64,000 nucleotides of DNA from Haloferax mucosum ATCC BAA-1512 (GTDB taxonomy: Archaea > Halobacteriota > Halobacteria > Halobacteriales > Haloferacaceae). Made by a program: the position numbers and the translations under genes. Shown in pieces: positions 40,709 through 50,454 of the stretch. The notes under the pieces were generated by a model, which worked only from the letters and a program-made list of their open reading frames with translations, was not told the DNA's origin and made no database searches. Location of the stretch: assembly GCF_000337815.1 (NCBI RefSeq), contig NZ_AOLN01000018.1, positions 1 to 64,000 on the forward strand, given 5' to 3'. Each line of letters starts with the position of its first letter. Position 1 is the stretch's first letter.

Positions 40709-43549
40709 ATGCCAGACGGCGAGGCCGCCGCCGGAATGGACGCCTTTACGAGGCTCTCACAACCCGTCCGCAACGCCCTCTCGGAGCGCGGATTCACGAC
40801 GCCGACCGAGCCACAGCGCCGGGCGATACCCCCGCTCGCCGCCGGGGAAAACGGTCTCATCATCGCGCCGACCGGGACCGGTAAGACGGAGACCGCGATG
40901 TTGCCCGTCTTTTCGGCCATCGCCGACGCCGACGAGCGGTTCGGCATCTCAGCACTGTACATCACGCCGCTTCGGGCGCTGAACCGCGACATGCGCCAGC
41001 GCCTCGATTGGTGGGGCGAGCACCTCGGAATCGACATCGACGTTCGCCACGGCGACACCACGCAGTACCAGCGCCAAAAGCAGGCCAACGACCCGCCGGA
41101 CGTGTTGGTGACGACGCCCGAGACGTTGCAAGCGATGTTGACCGGAAAGAAGCTCAGAAAGGCGCTTTCGGACGTAGAACACGTCGTCGTTGACGAGGTT
41201 CACGAACTCGCGTCGGCCAAGCGCGGGGCGCAGTTGACCGTCGGCTTGGAGCGACTTCGGGAACTCGCGGGACCGTTCCAGCGAATCGGTCTGTCGGCGA
41301 CCGTCGGGTCACCGGCGGAAGTCGGGAAGTTCCTGACCGGCGACCGCGACTTCGAAATCATCGAGGTTGACGTGGACAACCGCGTCGAGTTCGAGGTCGT
41401 CAGACCGGTGGTGACGAACGAAGACGAGCGACTCGCCGGGAAACTCGCCACCGACCCGGAGATAGCGAGTCACGTCCGGACGATACGCGACATCGTCCGG
41501 GACCACCAATCGGTGCTCGTCTTCGTCAACACCCGCCAGACCGCGGAGGCTCTCGGCTCCCGATTCAAGGCGCTCGACGACCCCATCGAGGTCCACCACG
41601 GGTCGCTCTCGAAAGACGTCCGAATCGACGTGGAAGACCGCTTCAAAGCCGGCGAGTTGGACGCGCTCATCTGTACGTCGTCGATGGAACTCGGCATCGA
41701 CGTGGGCCGTGTAGACCACGTCGTCCAGTACAATAGCCCGCGAGAAGTCGCCCGCCTGCTCCAACGAGTCGGGCGGGCGGGCCACCGACTTGGCGCCGTC
41801 TCGCGCGGCACCATCGTCACCGACCACCCGGACGACACGCTCGAAGCACTCGCAATCGCTCGCCGCGCCGAGTCGGGTGAGGTCGAACCAGCCCGCGTCC
41901 ACCACGGCAGTCTCGACACCGTCGCAAACCAAATCGTCGGCGTCGTCATGGACTACGGCGACGTGTCGGCCCGGCGAGCCTACGAAATCGTCACGCGGGC
42001 GTACCCGTTTTGCGACCTCTCGGAAGACGACTTCCGCGCCGTCGTCCGCGAACTCTCTCGCAACCGCCTGCTCTGGTTGGACGAGAAAGCGGACAGCCTC
42101 GAAAAGTCGGGCGGCACGTGGCAGTACTTCTACGCCAACCTCTCGATGATTCCCGACGAGGAGACCTACGACGTCCACGACATGTCTTCGCGTCGGCAAA
42201 TCGGTACCTTGGACGAGAAGTTCGTCCGCAACTTCGCGTCGCCGGGCGCGGCGTTCATCCAGCGCGGCGAGATGTGGCGCGTCAACGACGTTGACGACGA
42301 GGAGGCGCGCGTGAACGTCTCGCCTATCGAAGACCCCGGTGGCGAGGTTCCGTCGTGGGTGGGGTCGGAGATTCCGGTCCCCGCGCCGGTCGCTGGTGAG
42401 GTGGGCGACCTCCGCGACGTGGCCGCCTCGCAGTTCGACCCCGGGGCGGACCGCGAGCGCGTCGCCCGCGACATCGCAACGCGGTATCCGGCCGACGAGG
42501 AAACGGTTTCGTCGGCGCTCGCCCCCACCGAGCGTCAGGTCGAGGCCGACGCGCCGATTCCGACGGCCGACAGACTCGTCCTCGAAGGGTCGCCCCGACA
42601 GGTGACGCTCAACTCCTGTTATGGCCACCGCGTGAACGAGACGCTCGGCCGACTGCTCGCTGCGCTTATCGGCCAGCGAACCGGCTCGTCGGTCGGGATG
42701 GAAGTTGACCCCTACCGGGTCGAGTTCGACGTGCCGGGGTCGGTTCGGCCGACCACGTTCGCAGAGGTACTTCGTGAGACCGACCCCGGACACGTCGAAA
42801 GCCTGCTCGAACTCGCGCTGAAGCGCTCCGAGTCGCTGAAATTCACGCTCGCACAGGTCGCCGCGAAGTTCGGCGCGCTCAAGCGGTATCAGGGTAAGGG
42901 CCGGTTCGGCGGTGACCGACTGCTCGCCGCGCTCGAAGACACACCGGTCTTCGACGAGGCGGTCAGAGAAGTGTTCCACACGGACCTCTCGGTCGAAGCC
43001 ACGGTCGAACTTCTCCGTCGCATCCGCGACGGCGATGTCGAACTCGTCGTCGCCCGCGAACCGACGCCAATCGGAACCGGCGGACGCGGTTCTGGAACCG
43101 ACCTGCTCGTGCCCGAAAACGCCGATGCGAGCGTCATCGAGACGATTCGAGAGCGAATTCAAAACGACCGGGTGCTCCTTGCCTGTCTTCACTGCAAGGA
43201 GTGGACGCGGAAGACGAAAGTGAAACGCGTACGCGACCCGCCGACGTGTCCGAACTGCGGTGCGACTCGCGTCGCCGCGCTCAACCCGTGGGACGAAGAG
43301 ACCGTGACGGCAGTTCGAGCGCCCGAGAAAGACGACGAGCAGGAGCGCCTGACGAAACGCGCGTATCGCTCGGCGAGTCTGGTGCAGGCGCACGGGAGGA
43401 AAGCCGTCGTCGCGCTCGCGGCCCGCGGCGTCGGCCCGCACAACGCGGCGCGCATCATCAACAAACTCCGCGACGACGACGCCGACTTCTACCGCGACAT
43501 CCTCGAACGCGAACGCGAGTACGCCCGAACGCAGTCGTTTTGGGACTGA
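40709..43549 (+). CDS. lhr: Large helicase-related protein Lhr
   Basis: A 946-residue superfamily-2 helicase. Motifs are APTGTGKTETA (Walker A, near 55), VVDEVHELAS (near 162), GLSATVG (near 198), CTSSMELGIDVGRVDHVVQYNS, and QRVGRAGHRLG. A Lhr-type winged helix and beta-barrel follow. Two CxxC pairs near the C-terminus (CLHCKEW and CPNCG, about 827-850) form a zinc ribbon, and a helical hairpin region ends the protein. Lhr unwinds DNA or RNA 3' to 5' and takes part in repair of damaged DNA. Haloferax usually has more than one Lhr; this could be the lhr2 copy. Confidence 0.92.
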   Translation: MPDGEAAAGMDAFTRLSQPVRNALSERGFTTPTEPQRRAIPPLAAGENGLIIAPTGTGKTETAMLPVFSAIADADERFGISALYITPLRALNRDMRQRLDWWGEHLGIDIDVRHGDTTQYQRQKQANDPPDVLVTTPETLQAMLTGKKLRKALSDVEHVVVDEVHELASAKRGAQLTVGLERLRELAGPFQRIGLSATVGSPAEVGKFLTGDRDFEIIEVDVDNRVEFEVVRPVVTNEDERLAGKLATDPEIASHVRTIRDIVRDHQSVLVFVNTRQTAEALGSRFKALDDPIEVHHGSLSKDVRIDVEDRFKAGELDALICTSSMELGIDVGRVDHVVQYNSPREVARLLQRVGRAGHRLGAVSRGTIVTDHPDDTLEALAIARRAESGEVEPARVHHGSLDTVANQIVGVVMDYGDVSARRAYEIVTRAYPFCDLSEDDFRAVVRELSRNRLLWLDEKADSLEKSGGTWQYFYANLSMIPDEETYDVHDMSSRRQIGTLDEKFVRNFASPGAAFIQRGEMWRVNDVDDEEARVNVSPIEDPGGEVPSWVGSEIPVPAPVAGEVGDLRDVAASQFDPGADRERVARDIATRYPADEETVSSALAPTERQVEADAPIPTADRLVLEGSPRQVTLNSCYGHRVNETLGRLLAALIGQRTGSSVGMEVDPYRVEFDVPGSVRPTTFAEVLRETDPGHVESLLELALKRSESLKFTLAQVAAKFGALKRYQGKGRFGGDRLLAALEDTPVFDEAVREVFHTDLSVEATVELLRRIRDGDVELVVAREPTPIGTGGRGSGTDLLVPENADASVIETIRERIQNDRVLLACLHCKEWTRKTKVKRVRDPPTCPNCGATRVAALNPWDEETVTAVRAPEKDDEQERLTKRAYRSASLVQAHGRKAVVALAARGVGPHNAARIINKLRDDDADFYRDILEREREYARTQSFWD

Positions 43550-43576
43550 TTCGGCGTCGCCACCCGTGACTGTCGC

Positions 43577-43969
43577 TTACTCCGCTATCGCCCAGTCGTC
43601 GAGAATCTCTGTCGTCGCGCTGGCGAGCGCCTCGAAGTCCTGCATCGAGATGCCGTCGGTCGTGACGAACACGCCGATATCTTCGAGCGTGATGCGGACG
43701 AGATAGCCGTTTTCGAACACGCGAATCGTGTACTGGTAGTCGCCCAGTTCGGACCCGTGGTAGGCGTCTTGGGTCATCTTGAAGTCGTGCCACTCGTTGC
43801 CGATAAAGGAGTTCAGGTCTGCCTCCTGTTCGAGGTCGTCGCGGAGGTAGACCTGCACGTAGTCGAAGCGGTTGAAGTACGTAATCGACCGAAGGCTGTC
43901 GCCGACGGCGGTTCGGCAGACGGTGACGAGCTTTTCTTGTGCTTCGTCGGGGAGGAGATTTGACATCAT
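43577..43969 (-). CDS. Halobacterial conserved protein (DUF7522-like)
   Basis: A 130-residue soluble protein. It contains LVTVCRTAVGDSLRSITYFNRFDYVQVYLRDDL, NEWHDFKMTQDAYHGSELGDYQYTIRVFENGYLVRI and an acidic C-terminus. This reads like an alpha/beta sensor-like domain known in haloarchaea as a conserved unknown family (DUF7522 by memory). The ATG at 43969 was chosen because a TATA-like CTATTTG on the minus strand lies about 26 bp upstream; other Met codons are at 43984 and 43966. It is convergent with lhr. Confidence 0.75.
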   Translation of the reverse strand: MMSNLLPDEAQEKLVTVCRTAVGDSLRSITYFNRFDYVQVYLRDDLEQEADLNSFIGNEWHDFKMTQDAYHGSELGDYQYTIRVFENGYLVRITLEDIGVFVTTDGISMQDFEALASATTEILDDWAIAE

Positions 43970-44132
43970 CTTCTGGTGTGTCATGGAATGACAAATAGGC
44001 GGCGTCCGCGGCAGGTGCCAGGTGACCAATCGCCCGCCGGTGTCGTGGTTCCTATCGGCTATCACAGCGCTCGTTATTCGCTACCGAACAGCCAATTAAA
44101 TTCAATTCATTCGAACCCAATACTAATTTGTC

Positions 44133-44840
44133 ATGCCCGACGACGCACTCGGACTGGCGATGCTCGACCGGTTTCGCGGCGGCCTGCGCGCACCGTGTGT
44201 CTACCGCGACGACGCGATGGTCGGCGATGCACACGTCTACGAGCATTATCTTGTCCCGTCCAAGCGGTGGCCCGAGGCGAAGTGGGACTTTCTCGGCTCG
44301 CTTTCGACGCCCGTGTTAGACGTCGGATGCGGCGCGGGCCAACACGCGCTCGCCGTACAGCAACGCGGTGAAGTCGTCGCGTTCGACGTGAGTCCGAACG
44401 CGGTTCGAACCGCCAGCGAGCGCGGCGTCGAGACCGCGTTCGTCGGCGACATGTTCGATCCACCGGTCGAGTTCGAACGGTTCGAGACGGTTCTCGCAAT
44501 CGGGACGCAAATCGGACTGGCGGGGGCGCTCTCCGACCTCATGGACTTACTCGCGTTACTCTCTGAGTACACCACCGACACGGGCGAACTCGTGGTCGAT
44601 TCGTACGACCCGACTCGAATCGACCCCGCGGAGTTCTTCGGTTACAGACCCGACTCGCGCGCCGGACTCGCCCGCCGGCAGTTCCACGTCGAATACGGCG
44701 ACCTGCGTGGACCCGACCTCGACTTCCTGCTCGTCTCACCGGAGCGACTGCGTGCGGTCGCCGCTGACGCCGGTCTCAGCGTTGCCGACGTGGCGTACTC
44801 AAACCCCGAATCGAGTTACTACCGGGCGCGACTACGGTAG
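44133..44840 (+). CDS. Class I SAM-dependent methyltransferase
   Basis: A 235-residue Rossmann-fold methyltransferase. Motif I is LDVGCGAGQHALA (near residue 68); motif II/III are VVAFDVSPNAVRTASERGVETAFVGDMFDPP; motif IV is FETVLAIGTQIGLAG. No target-binding domain is obvious, so the substrate (small molecule or RNA) is unknown. It stands as a single gene between divergent neighbours. AT-rich sequence near 44110-44125 could be its promoter. Confidence 0.88.
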   Translation: MPDDALGLAMLDRFRGGLRAPCVYRDDAMVGDAHVYEHYLVPSKRWPEAKWDFLGSLSTPVLDVGCGAGQHALAVQQRGEVVAFDVSPNAVRTASERGVETAFVGDMFDPPVEFERFETVLAIGTQIGLAGALSDLMDLLALLSEYTTDTGELVVDSYDPTRIDPAEFFGYRPDSRAGLARRQFHVEYGDLRGPDLDFLLVSPERLRAVAADAGLSVADVAYSNPESSYYRARLR

Positions 44841-44904
44841 TTATCGCCGACCGAATCCGCTTTCGAGTCACCCGTCCCCGTCACCGCGGCGGCCTGTGTA
44901 GCGT

Positions 44905-45255
44905 TTACTCCCAGCGGTTCGTCGCGCGATTCCGCCTCGGCAGAAACGGAAGCAAGAGGGCGACGACGAAGACGATGCCGGCGATGGCGAGGTAGTCTGG
45001 CGTCGTCGAGACGAGCACGACGAGCGAGACCACAGACGCGTCCCCGCTGTTGACCGCCTCGATGGCCGCCATCTCGCTGTTCAGTAGCACGAGACCCATG
45101 AAGACGACTTCCGCGAACACCACCCTGAGTCCCGCTTTGATGAGCCACCACCCGGCAGAGAGCGGGCCGCCGGTGAGCGCATTCCACTCGCGGCGGACCT
45201 TCCGCCGCCACGACGCACTCACGACACACCACTGTTGCAAGAGAACATGCAACAT
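44905..45255 (-). CDS. Small membrane protein
   Basis: A 116-residue protein (or about 105 from a GTG at 45222). It has a basic N-terminal stretch (SWRRKVRREWNALTGGPLSAGWWLIKAGLRVVFAEVVFMGLVLL) and two to three hydrophobic segments, ending in RRNRATNRWE. An AT-rich, TATA-like ATTATTTTC lies upstream on the minus strand at about 45270. I do not recognise the family. It is co-directional with the CDC48 gene. Confidence 0.65.
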   Translation of the reverse strand: MLHVLLQQWCVVSASWRRKVRREWNALTGGPLSAGWWLIKAGLRVVFAEVVFMGLVLLNSEMAAIEAVNSGDASVVSLVVLVSTTPDYLAIAGIVFVVALLLPFLPRRNRATNRWE

Positions 45256-45289
45256 GGTTGGTGCCGAAGGAAAATAATGTCGTCTGCGC

Positions 45290-47470
45290 TCAGGCCAGCG
45301 TCGGCGAGACCGATTCGAGCGCCGCGTCGAAGTGTTCGCGGGTGATTCGAATCTCGTCGGCGTGGTCGTTTGCGGTGGTTCCCTCGTAGGCGTTGGCGAC
45401 GTCTTGAATCGCTCTGAGCGCGGCCTCGCGGCAGACGGCGGCGACGTCAGCGCCGGTGTACCCGTCCATGTGGGCCGCCACGTCGTTCAGGTCTACGTCG
45501 GAGCTGAGCGGCTTGTTTCGGATGTGTACGTCGAGAATCGCGCGGCGAGCTTCGATGTCTGGTGCGGGGACTTCGACGTGCGTCTCCAGTCGGCCGGGAC
45601 GGAGCAGTGCGGGGTCGAGCACGTCGCGTCGGTTGGTGGCCGCGAGGACGACGAGGTTCGGATTGTCGGCGGCGTTGTCCATCTCCGTCAGGAGTTGCGA
45701 GACGACGCGCTCCGTGACTCCCGAGTCGGAGCCCATGGTGTCACGGTTGGTGGCGAGTGCGTCGATTTCGTCGAAAAAGAGGATGCTCGGCGCGGCCTGC
45801 CGGGCGCGGTCGAACACCTCGCGGACGGACTTTTCGGACTCGCCGACGTAGCGGTCGAGCAGTTCCGGCCCGGCGACGTGGATGAAATTGACGCCGCTTT
45901 CGGCCGCGATTGCACGGGCGAGAAGCGTCTTGCCGGTCCCTGGCGGGCCGTACAGGAGGACACCGGTCGGCGGGTCAGTCGCGGCCGCCTCGAAGAGTGG
46001 CGCGTACGTCAGCGGCCACGTCACCGCGCGGTCGAGCGTCTGTTTCACGTCGTCGAGTCCGCCGACGGCTTCGAATCCGTCGGTCGGTTGTTCGGCGACG
46101 TACTCGCGCATGGCCGAGGGTTCGACCGAGGCCATCGCCGTCTCGAAGTCCGCGCGAGTCACCGTCATCTCGGTGACAGAGACATCGTCGCCCCCGCGGC
46201 GAACCCGACGGAGCGCAGTCATCGCCGCCTCTTTCGCAAGCGATTCGAGGTCGGCACCGACGAAGCCGTGGGTTCTGGCGGCGAGACGTTCGATATCAAC
46301 GTCCTCCGCGAGCGGCATCCGCCGGGTGTGAACGTCGAGAATTTCGCGGCGGCCGGTCTCGTTCGGAACACCGATTTCGATTTCGCGGTCGAAGCGGCCG
46401 CCGCGGCGGAGCGCGGGGTCGAGGCTATCGACGCGGTTCGTCGCGCCGATGACGACCACGTCCCCACGGGCGTCGAGACCGTCCATAAGTGAGAGGAGTT
46501 GGCCGACGACGCGGTTTTCGAGGTCGCCGCCGTCGTCGCGCTTGGCGGCGATAGAGTCGATCTCGTCGAAGAAGATGATACTTGGAGCGTCCTCCCGGGC
46601 CGACTGGAACACCTCGCGGAGCTTCTCTTCGGATTCGCCTTTGTACTTCGAGAGAATCTCCGGGCCGGAGATGGTCGTAAAGCTCGCGTTGACCTCGTTG
46701 GCGACGGCTTTGGCGATGAGCGTCTTGCCGGTCCCCGGCGGGCCGTGCAGGAGCACTCCTTTCGGCGGTTCGATGCCGAGATGGGCGAACACCTCCGGTT
46801 CCGAAAGCGGGAGTTCGATCATCTCGCGGACCAAATCGAGTTCGTCGTCGAGACCGCCGATATCCTCGTAGGTCACGCCAGTCGCATGGCCGCGACCGGG
46901 TTCGGCGTCGTCGCCGCCGGTCATGCTTTTGACGGCGTCGCGGACGGCCTCGCTCGCACCCTTCGAGCTTTCTGCGGTGACGGTCACTCGGGTCGAATCG
47001 GTGACGCGAACCACGCCATCCGGTTGGGACTCGCTGACGACGAGGGCGGCCCCGCCGAGTCGTTCGATACGAACCCGGTCGCCGGATTGAAGCGGGCGGT
47101 TTCGAATCTCCGCTTTGACCACTTTTTCGATGGTCTCGCGGTTCACGCTGGTTCGTTCGAACGCGCCCGGACCGGTCAGCGTCACCGCCTGCGCGTCCTC
47201 GACATCGATCTTCCGCACGCGAACCTCGTCACCAATTTTCACGTCGGCGTTCGCTCGCGTGTCGGCGTCGACGAGGAGTTCACCGGCTTCAGCGCCGGGG
47301 CGGGCGGGCCACATCTTCGCAACCGTCTCGCGGGACCCTTCGATGACGACCGTTTCACCGCTCAGCACACCGAGTGTTCGGCGCGCCGCTTCTGGAAGGC
47401 GGGCGATGCCGCGTCCGGCGTCGCGTTTCTCTGCCGCGCGGACGACGAGCGTCACCCCAGTTTCGGACAT
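45290..47470 (-). CDS. cdc48: CDC48/VCP-type AAA+ ATPase
   Basis: A 726-residue double-AAA protein. A double-psi beta-barrel and CDC48 N-domain (TLVVRAAEKRDAGRGIARLP) occupies about the first 190 residues. D1 has GPPGTGKTLIAKA (near 242) and IIFFDEIDSIA; D2 has GPPGTGKTLLARA (near 508) and ILFFDEIDALA, each followed by the arginine-finger region. It unfolds ubiquitin-like-tagged or other proteins with ATP and may deliver them to the proteasome. The start at 47470 gives the family N-terminus. Haloarchaea usually encode several paralogues, so this is one of them. Confidence 0.95.
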   Translation of the reverse strand: MSETGVTLVVRAAEKRDAGRGIARLPEAARRTLGVLSGETVVIEGSRETVAKMWPARPGAEAGELLVDADTRANADVKIGDEVRVRKIDVEDAQAVTLTGPGAFERTSVNRETIEKVVKAEIRNRPLQSGDRVRIERLGGAALVVSESQPDGVVRVTDSTRVTVTAESSKGASEAVRDAVKSMTGGDDAEPGRGHATGVTYEDIGGLDDELDLVREMIELPLSEPEVFAHLGIEPPKGVLLHGPPGTGKTLIAKAVANEVNASFTTISGPEILSKYKGESEEKLREVFQSAREDAPSIIFFDEIDSIAAKRDDGGDLENRVVGQLLSLMDGLDARGDVVVIGATNRVDSLDPALRRGGRFDREIEIGVPNETGRREILDVHTRRMPLAEDVDIERLAARTHGFVGADLESLAKEAAMTALRRVRRGGDDVSVTEMTVTRADFETAMASVEPSAMREYVAEQPTDGFEAVGGLDDVKQTLDRAVTWPLTYAPLFEAAATDPPTGVLLYGPPGTGKTLLARAIAAESGVNFIHVAGPELLDRYVGESEKSVREVFDRARQAAPSILFFDEIDALATNRDTMGSDSGVTERVVSQLLTEMDNAADNPNLVVLAATNRRDVLDPALLRPGRLETHVEVPAPDIEARRAILDVHIRNKPLSSDVDLNDVAAHMDGYTGADVAAVCREAALRAIQDVANAYEGTTANDHADEIRITREHFDAALESVSPTLA

Positions 47471-47548
47471 GGCTGTCGATTTGGTGGCTCGGCCCTTGAG
47501 CATTCGCCCGGGGTAATCGTTTTCCCGTCCCGCGCGGTAGCACTACAC

Positions 47549-47683
47549 ATGGTTGCCACGACGGAGAAAGATGGTGCGACGTGGTACCGATGCGAGGAAT
47601 GTGGGATGCTGTTCGACGTCGAGCAAGACGCGAAGGCACACGAAGACAACTGCGACACGGATAGTCCGTCGTACTTACAGTAG
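47549..47683 (+). CDS. Small C2H2-like zinc-finger protein (DUF7128-like)
   Basis: A 44-residue protein with YRCEECGMLFDVEQDAKAHEDNC: C-x2-C ... H-x4-C, one zinc-finger unit followed by an acidic tail. It starts at ATG 47549, divergent from cdc48. Halobacterial proteins with the same MVxTTEKDG start are annotated as an unknown small family (DUF7128, from memory). A role in protein-protein or nucleic-acid contact is likely but unproven. Confidence 0.8.
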   Translation: MVATTEKDGATWYRCEECGMLFDVEQDAKAHEDNCDTDSPSYLQ

Positions 47684-47733
47684 CGAGAACTAACAGACGA
47701 AAAATCGCCGATAGCGCGTCGGTTCAAACGCGG

Positions 47734-47970
47734 CTACGACGGGTCGTTTTCGGCCGCGATGCGCTCTGCGTGTTCGAGCGATGTCGCTCGTTCCCATCGG
47801 ACCTGTTCGCCGTCACCGTACGCGAACGCCTCTTTCAACTCGTCGCGCAGGACGCCGACGCCGCGACCGACGAGTTCGCCGTCGCCATCGCCGAGTTCAT
47901 AGTAGCCGTAGGCTTCCGGCGCGCTTCCAATCGTTCGTTTTTCCAGCGGCTTCCAGGCTTTTCGAAGCAT
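47734..47970 (-). CDS. Small conserved protein (DUF7508-like)
   Basis: A 78-residue protein with a recognisable GIY-YIG-like pattern of haloarchaea (KPLEKRTIGSAPEAYGYYELGD, then LKEAFAYGDGEQVRWERA). The start overlaps the stop of the upstream DUF5796-type gene in ATGA, so the two genes are co-translated. There is no evidence that it keeps a nuclease activity. The similarity to a GIY-YIG-like fold is tentative. Confidence 0.72.
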   Translation of the reverse strand: MLRKAWKPLEKRTIGSAPEAYGYYELGDGDGELVGRGVGVLRDELKEAFAYGDGEQVRWERATSLEHAERIAAENDPS

Positions 47971-48398
47971 CACTCGGAGACGAACTCGTAGGAATCTTCG
48001 CCCCAGTCGTCTTCGACGAAGGCGAAAACGCGCCCGCGAGCGACCGCTGGGTCGGCTTCGAGTTCGAACTGGTGGCCGGGAACTCGCCGCGCGACGACGC
48101 CGGGGAACAGTTCTTCTTCTTCGCCTTCGGCGAGAATGACCCGGCCGACGCCGCTCGATTCGAGCACTTCGTCGTGGGTTTTCAGGTCGTTGACGTACAT
48201 CATCACGCCTTCGGTCTCAGTCGGGTCGGTGACGAGTACGTGGACCTCCTTTCCGGGACCGGTCGATAGCGTGCCCGTGACCGCTTCCGGGACGCCCCGG
48301 TAGACCGTCGTTCGGTTGTCGATGTACTCCACTTCGACGCCGAAGTCGTGGAGTTCGACGCCGAGGGTGCTCGGAGCAACGTCGTTTCGGGCGCTCAT
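47970..48398 (-). CDS. DUF5796-type halobacterial protein
   Basis: A 142-residue acidic protein. It contains DVAPSTLGVELHDFGVEVEYIDNRTTVYRGVP, then GKEVHVLVTDPTETEGVMMYVNDLKTHD, which I recognise as a widely conserved haloarchaeal family (DUF5796). It appears to be an all-beta protein with no known enzyme motif. It is coupled to the following small gene through a 4-bp overlap. No function is established. Confidence 0.82.
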   Translation of the reverse strand: MSARNDVAPSTLGVELHDFGVEVEYIDNRTTVYRGVPEAVTGTLSTGPGKEVHVLVTDPTETEGVMMYVNDLKTHDEVLESSGVGRVILAEGEEEELFPGVVARRVPGHQFELEADPAVARGRVFAFVEDDWGEDSYEFVSE

Positions 48399-48534
48399 AC
48401 GCCACCGTAGCCGCGGGGACGGGAAAAACGTCGCGTCTTGGCCCCCGAGCAGTGTCTCGACCATCCCCACGAGACTGCGGGCGAAAACGGCATGGACCGC
48501 CACACATAACACCGTGTGCCAACCTCCGGCAAGT

Positions 48535-49425
48535 ATGCACGGCCGAGCCACCGCCCTCGGGGCGGGCACCGTCTTGAACGCCCTCGCAACGGGCACCGGC
48601 TCCGCGTTCGCAATCGACGTCGAGACCACCGCGTCTGTCGAACTGGACGGTTCGAACGACGTTTGCGGGTCCATCGCGGACGCCCCAGACGCCGACACGC
48701 GACTCATCGAGCGATGTGTCGAACTCGTCGTCGAGGCGTTCGGCAACGACGAAGGCGGCACCGTCGAGACCCGAAGCGACGTGCCGATGGCCGCCGGACT
48801 CAAGAGTTCCAGCGCCGCCGCCAACGCGACGGTGTTGGCCGCTCTCGACGCAGTCGGCGCGTCGGTCGGGTCCGGCCCGGACGACGACATCTCTCGTCTC
48901 GACGCCTGCCGACTCGGCGTCCGCGCCGCCCGCGACGTCGGCGTCACCGTCACCGGCGCGTTCGACGACGCGGCGGCGTCCATGCTCGGCGGCGTCGTCG
49001 TCACCGACAACACCGACGACGAACTCGTCGCCCGCGACGAACCCGACTGGGACGTCCTCGTCTGGACGCCGCCGGAGCGCGCCTACAGCGCTGACGCCGA
49101 CGCGAGTCGCTGTGCGAACGTCGCGTCGATGGCCAACCTCGTCGCCGACCTCGCGCTCGAAGGCCGGTACGCCGAGGCGATGACCGTCAACGGACTGGCC
49201 TTCTCGGCCGCACTCGACTTTCCGACCGACCCCGCCGTCGAAGCGATGCCGCTCGCCGACGGCGTTTCGCTCTCGGGAACCGGTCCGAGCGTCGTCGCAA
49301 TCGCACAATCGAACACCGCGGCCGCCGACGGCGCGAACCTCGAACGCGTCCGCGACCAGTGGGACGCCCGCGACGGCAACACCAGACTGACCACCACACG
49401 AGCTGACGGAGCACGAATCCTATGA
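48535..49425 (+). CDS. aroK: Shikimate kinase (archaeal GHMP type)
   Basis: A 296-residue GHMP-family kinase. The ATP-binding motif is PMAAGLKSSSAAANA (near residue 84), and the C-terminal glycine motif is SLSGTGPSVVAIA. The archaeal shikimate kinase is unrelated to the bacterial P-loop enzyme. It phosphorylates shikimate in the aromatic amino-acid pathway. Its stop overlaps the chorismate mutase start by ATGA, a common haloarchaeal arrangement of two pathway enzymes. Confidence 0.93.
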   Translation: MHGRATALGAGTVLNALATGTGSAFAIDVETTASVELDGSNDVCGSIADAPDADTRLIERCVELVVEAFGNDEGGTVETRSDVPMAAGLKSSSAAANATVLAALDAVGASVGSGPDDDISRLDACRLGVRAARDVGVTVTGAFDDAAASMLGGVVVTDNTDDELVARDEPDWDVLVWTPPERAYSADADASRCANVASMANLVADLALEGRYAEAMTVNGLAFSAALDFPTDPAVEAMPLADGVSLSGTGPSVVAIAQSNTAAADGANLERVRDQWDARDGNTRLTTTRADGARIL

Positions 49426-49730
49426 CAGACGACGCACCAGACACAGACGCATCGGTTCAGAACATGTCTCTCGACGAACTCCGCGAGGAAATCGAGGATA
49501 TCGACCGCGGTATCGTCGAACTCATCGCTCGCCGAACCTACGTCGCCGACACCGTCGCGCAGGTCAAAGCCGAAAAAGACCTGCCGACGACCGACGAGAC
49601 CCAAGAAGAGCGTGTGATGGAACGCGCCGAAAAGAACGCGGCCCACTTCGAGGTCGATTCGAACCTCGTGAAGGCGATTTTTAGATTACTCATCGAGATG
49701 AATAAGGCCGAACAGCGCGAGAATAGATAG
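49422..49730 (+). CDS. aroQ: Chorismate mutase
   Basis: A 102-residue all-helical AroQ mutase. It contains LDELREEIEDIDRGIVELIARRTYVADTVAQVKAEK and VKAIFRLLIEMNKAEQRENR, with the conserved Arg and Lys of the active site. It turns chorismate into prephenate. It is co-translated with aroK (ATGA). The prephenate dehydrogenase gene lies at 60821-61606. Confidence 0.93.
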   Translation: MTDDAPDTDASVQNMSLDELREEIEDIDRGIVELIARRTYVADTVAQVKAEKDLPTTDETQEERVMERAEKNAAHFEVDSNLVKAIFRLLIEMNKAEQRENR

Positions 49731-49851
49731 CAAGGGACTCGATATTCGGTAATGCTTACCACTGGACCACCGTTACGACTCTCCTTCGCAGAACTGTCAA
49801 GGATAACTCTTGGAACCCTTATCTTTCCACCGGCGCTACGGCTGAGTACCC

Positions 49852-50454
49852 ATGAACGAACCAGAGGAAAGCCATCAAGGGTATACGCCGATGGACTACG
49901 ACGAGGACAGTGCGACGGACGAGGCGTACCAAACGTGCGTTTCGTACATCGTCGAGCATGCACCAGTCGAACGTGACGATACGGTGGTTGACATGGGGAC
50001 TGGAACTGGAACTGTCGCGGTAGAACTTGCATCGAAGTGCGAACGCGTCCTTGGCCGAGACATCAACGACGAGTGGCTTCGATATGCTCGGAAGAAGACT
50101 GCAGAGAAAGGCCTAGAAAACGTCTCATTCGACCACGGTTCGTTTCAGGAACCGAACGTTGAGGAGGCGGTGGATGTCGTCGTCACAAGTTACGCGCTCT
50201 ACATGGCGTACGACGAGGATGGCGAGGAGGCGTTACGGGCCGCAATCGAGGGAATTTCGTCGCTCAACCCCAGTCACCTCGTCATTGCCGACAAGATGTT
50301 CTTCGGGCCACCGGAATCTCGTGGCGACTACGAGACACTCCCGCAAATGGGGGTCGTTGCGAACCTGCTCGCTGATGCGGGCTTCACGCTCACCGACGTG
50401 AAAATCGTCAGTGGCTCCGTAGGTGTCCTCGTTGCTACTCGAACGAGTGGGTGA
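49852..50454 (+). CDS. Class I SAM-dependent methyltransferase
   Basis: A 200-residue methyltransferase with VVDMGTGTGTVAVELA (motif I, near residue 45) and VLGRDINDEWLRYARKKTAEKGLENVSF, then a loop with YALYMAYDEDGEEALRAAIEGISS. The length and motif order resemble small-molecule or tRNA-type methyltransferases; substrate unknown. The base composition is somewhat more AT-rich than the flanking aro genes, and a CCCTTATCTTTCC stretch (near 49817) could be its promoter. It may be a later arrival. Confidence 0.85.
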   Translation: MNEPEESHQGYTPMDYDEDSATDEAYQTCVSYIVEHAPVERDDTVVDMGTGTGTVAVELASKCERVLGRDINDEWLRYARKKTAEKGLENVSFDHGSFQEPNVEEAVDVVVTSYALYMAYDEDGEEALRAAIEGISSLNPSHLVIADKMFFGPPESRGDYETLPQMGVVANLLADAGFTLTDVKIVSGSVGVLVATRTSG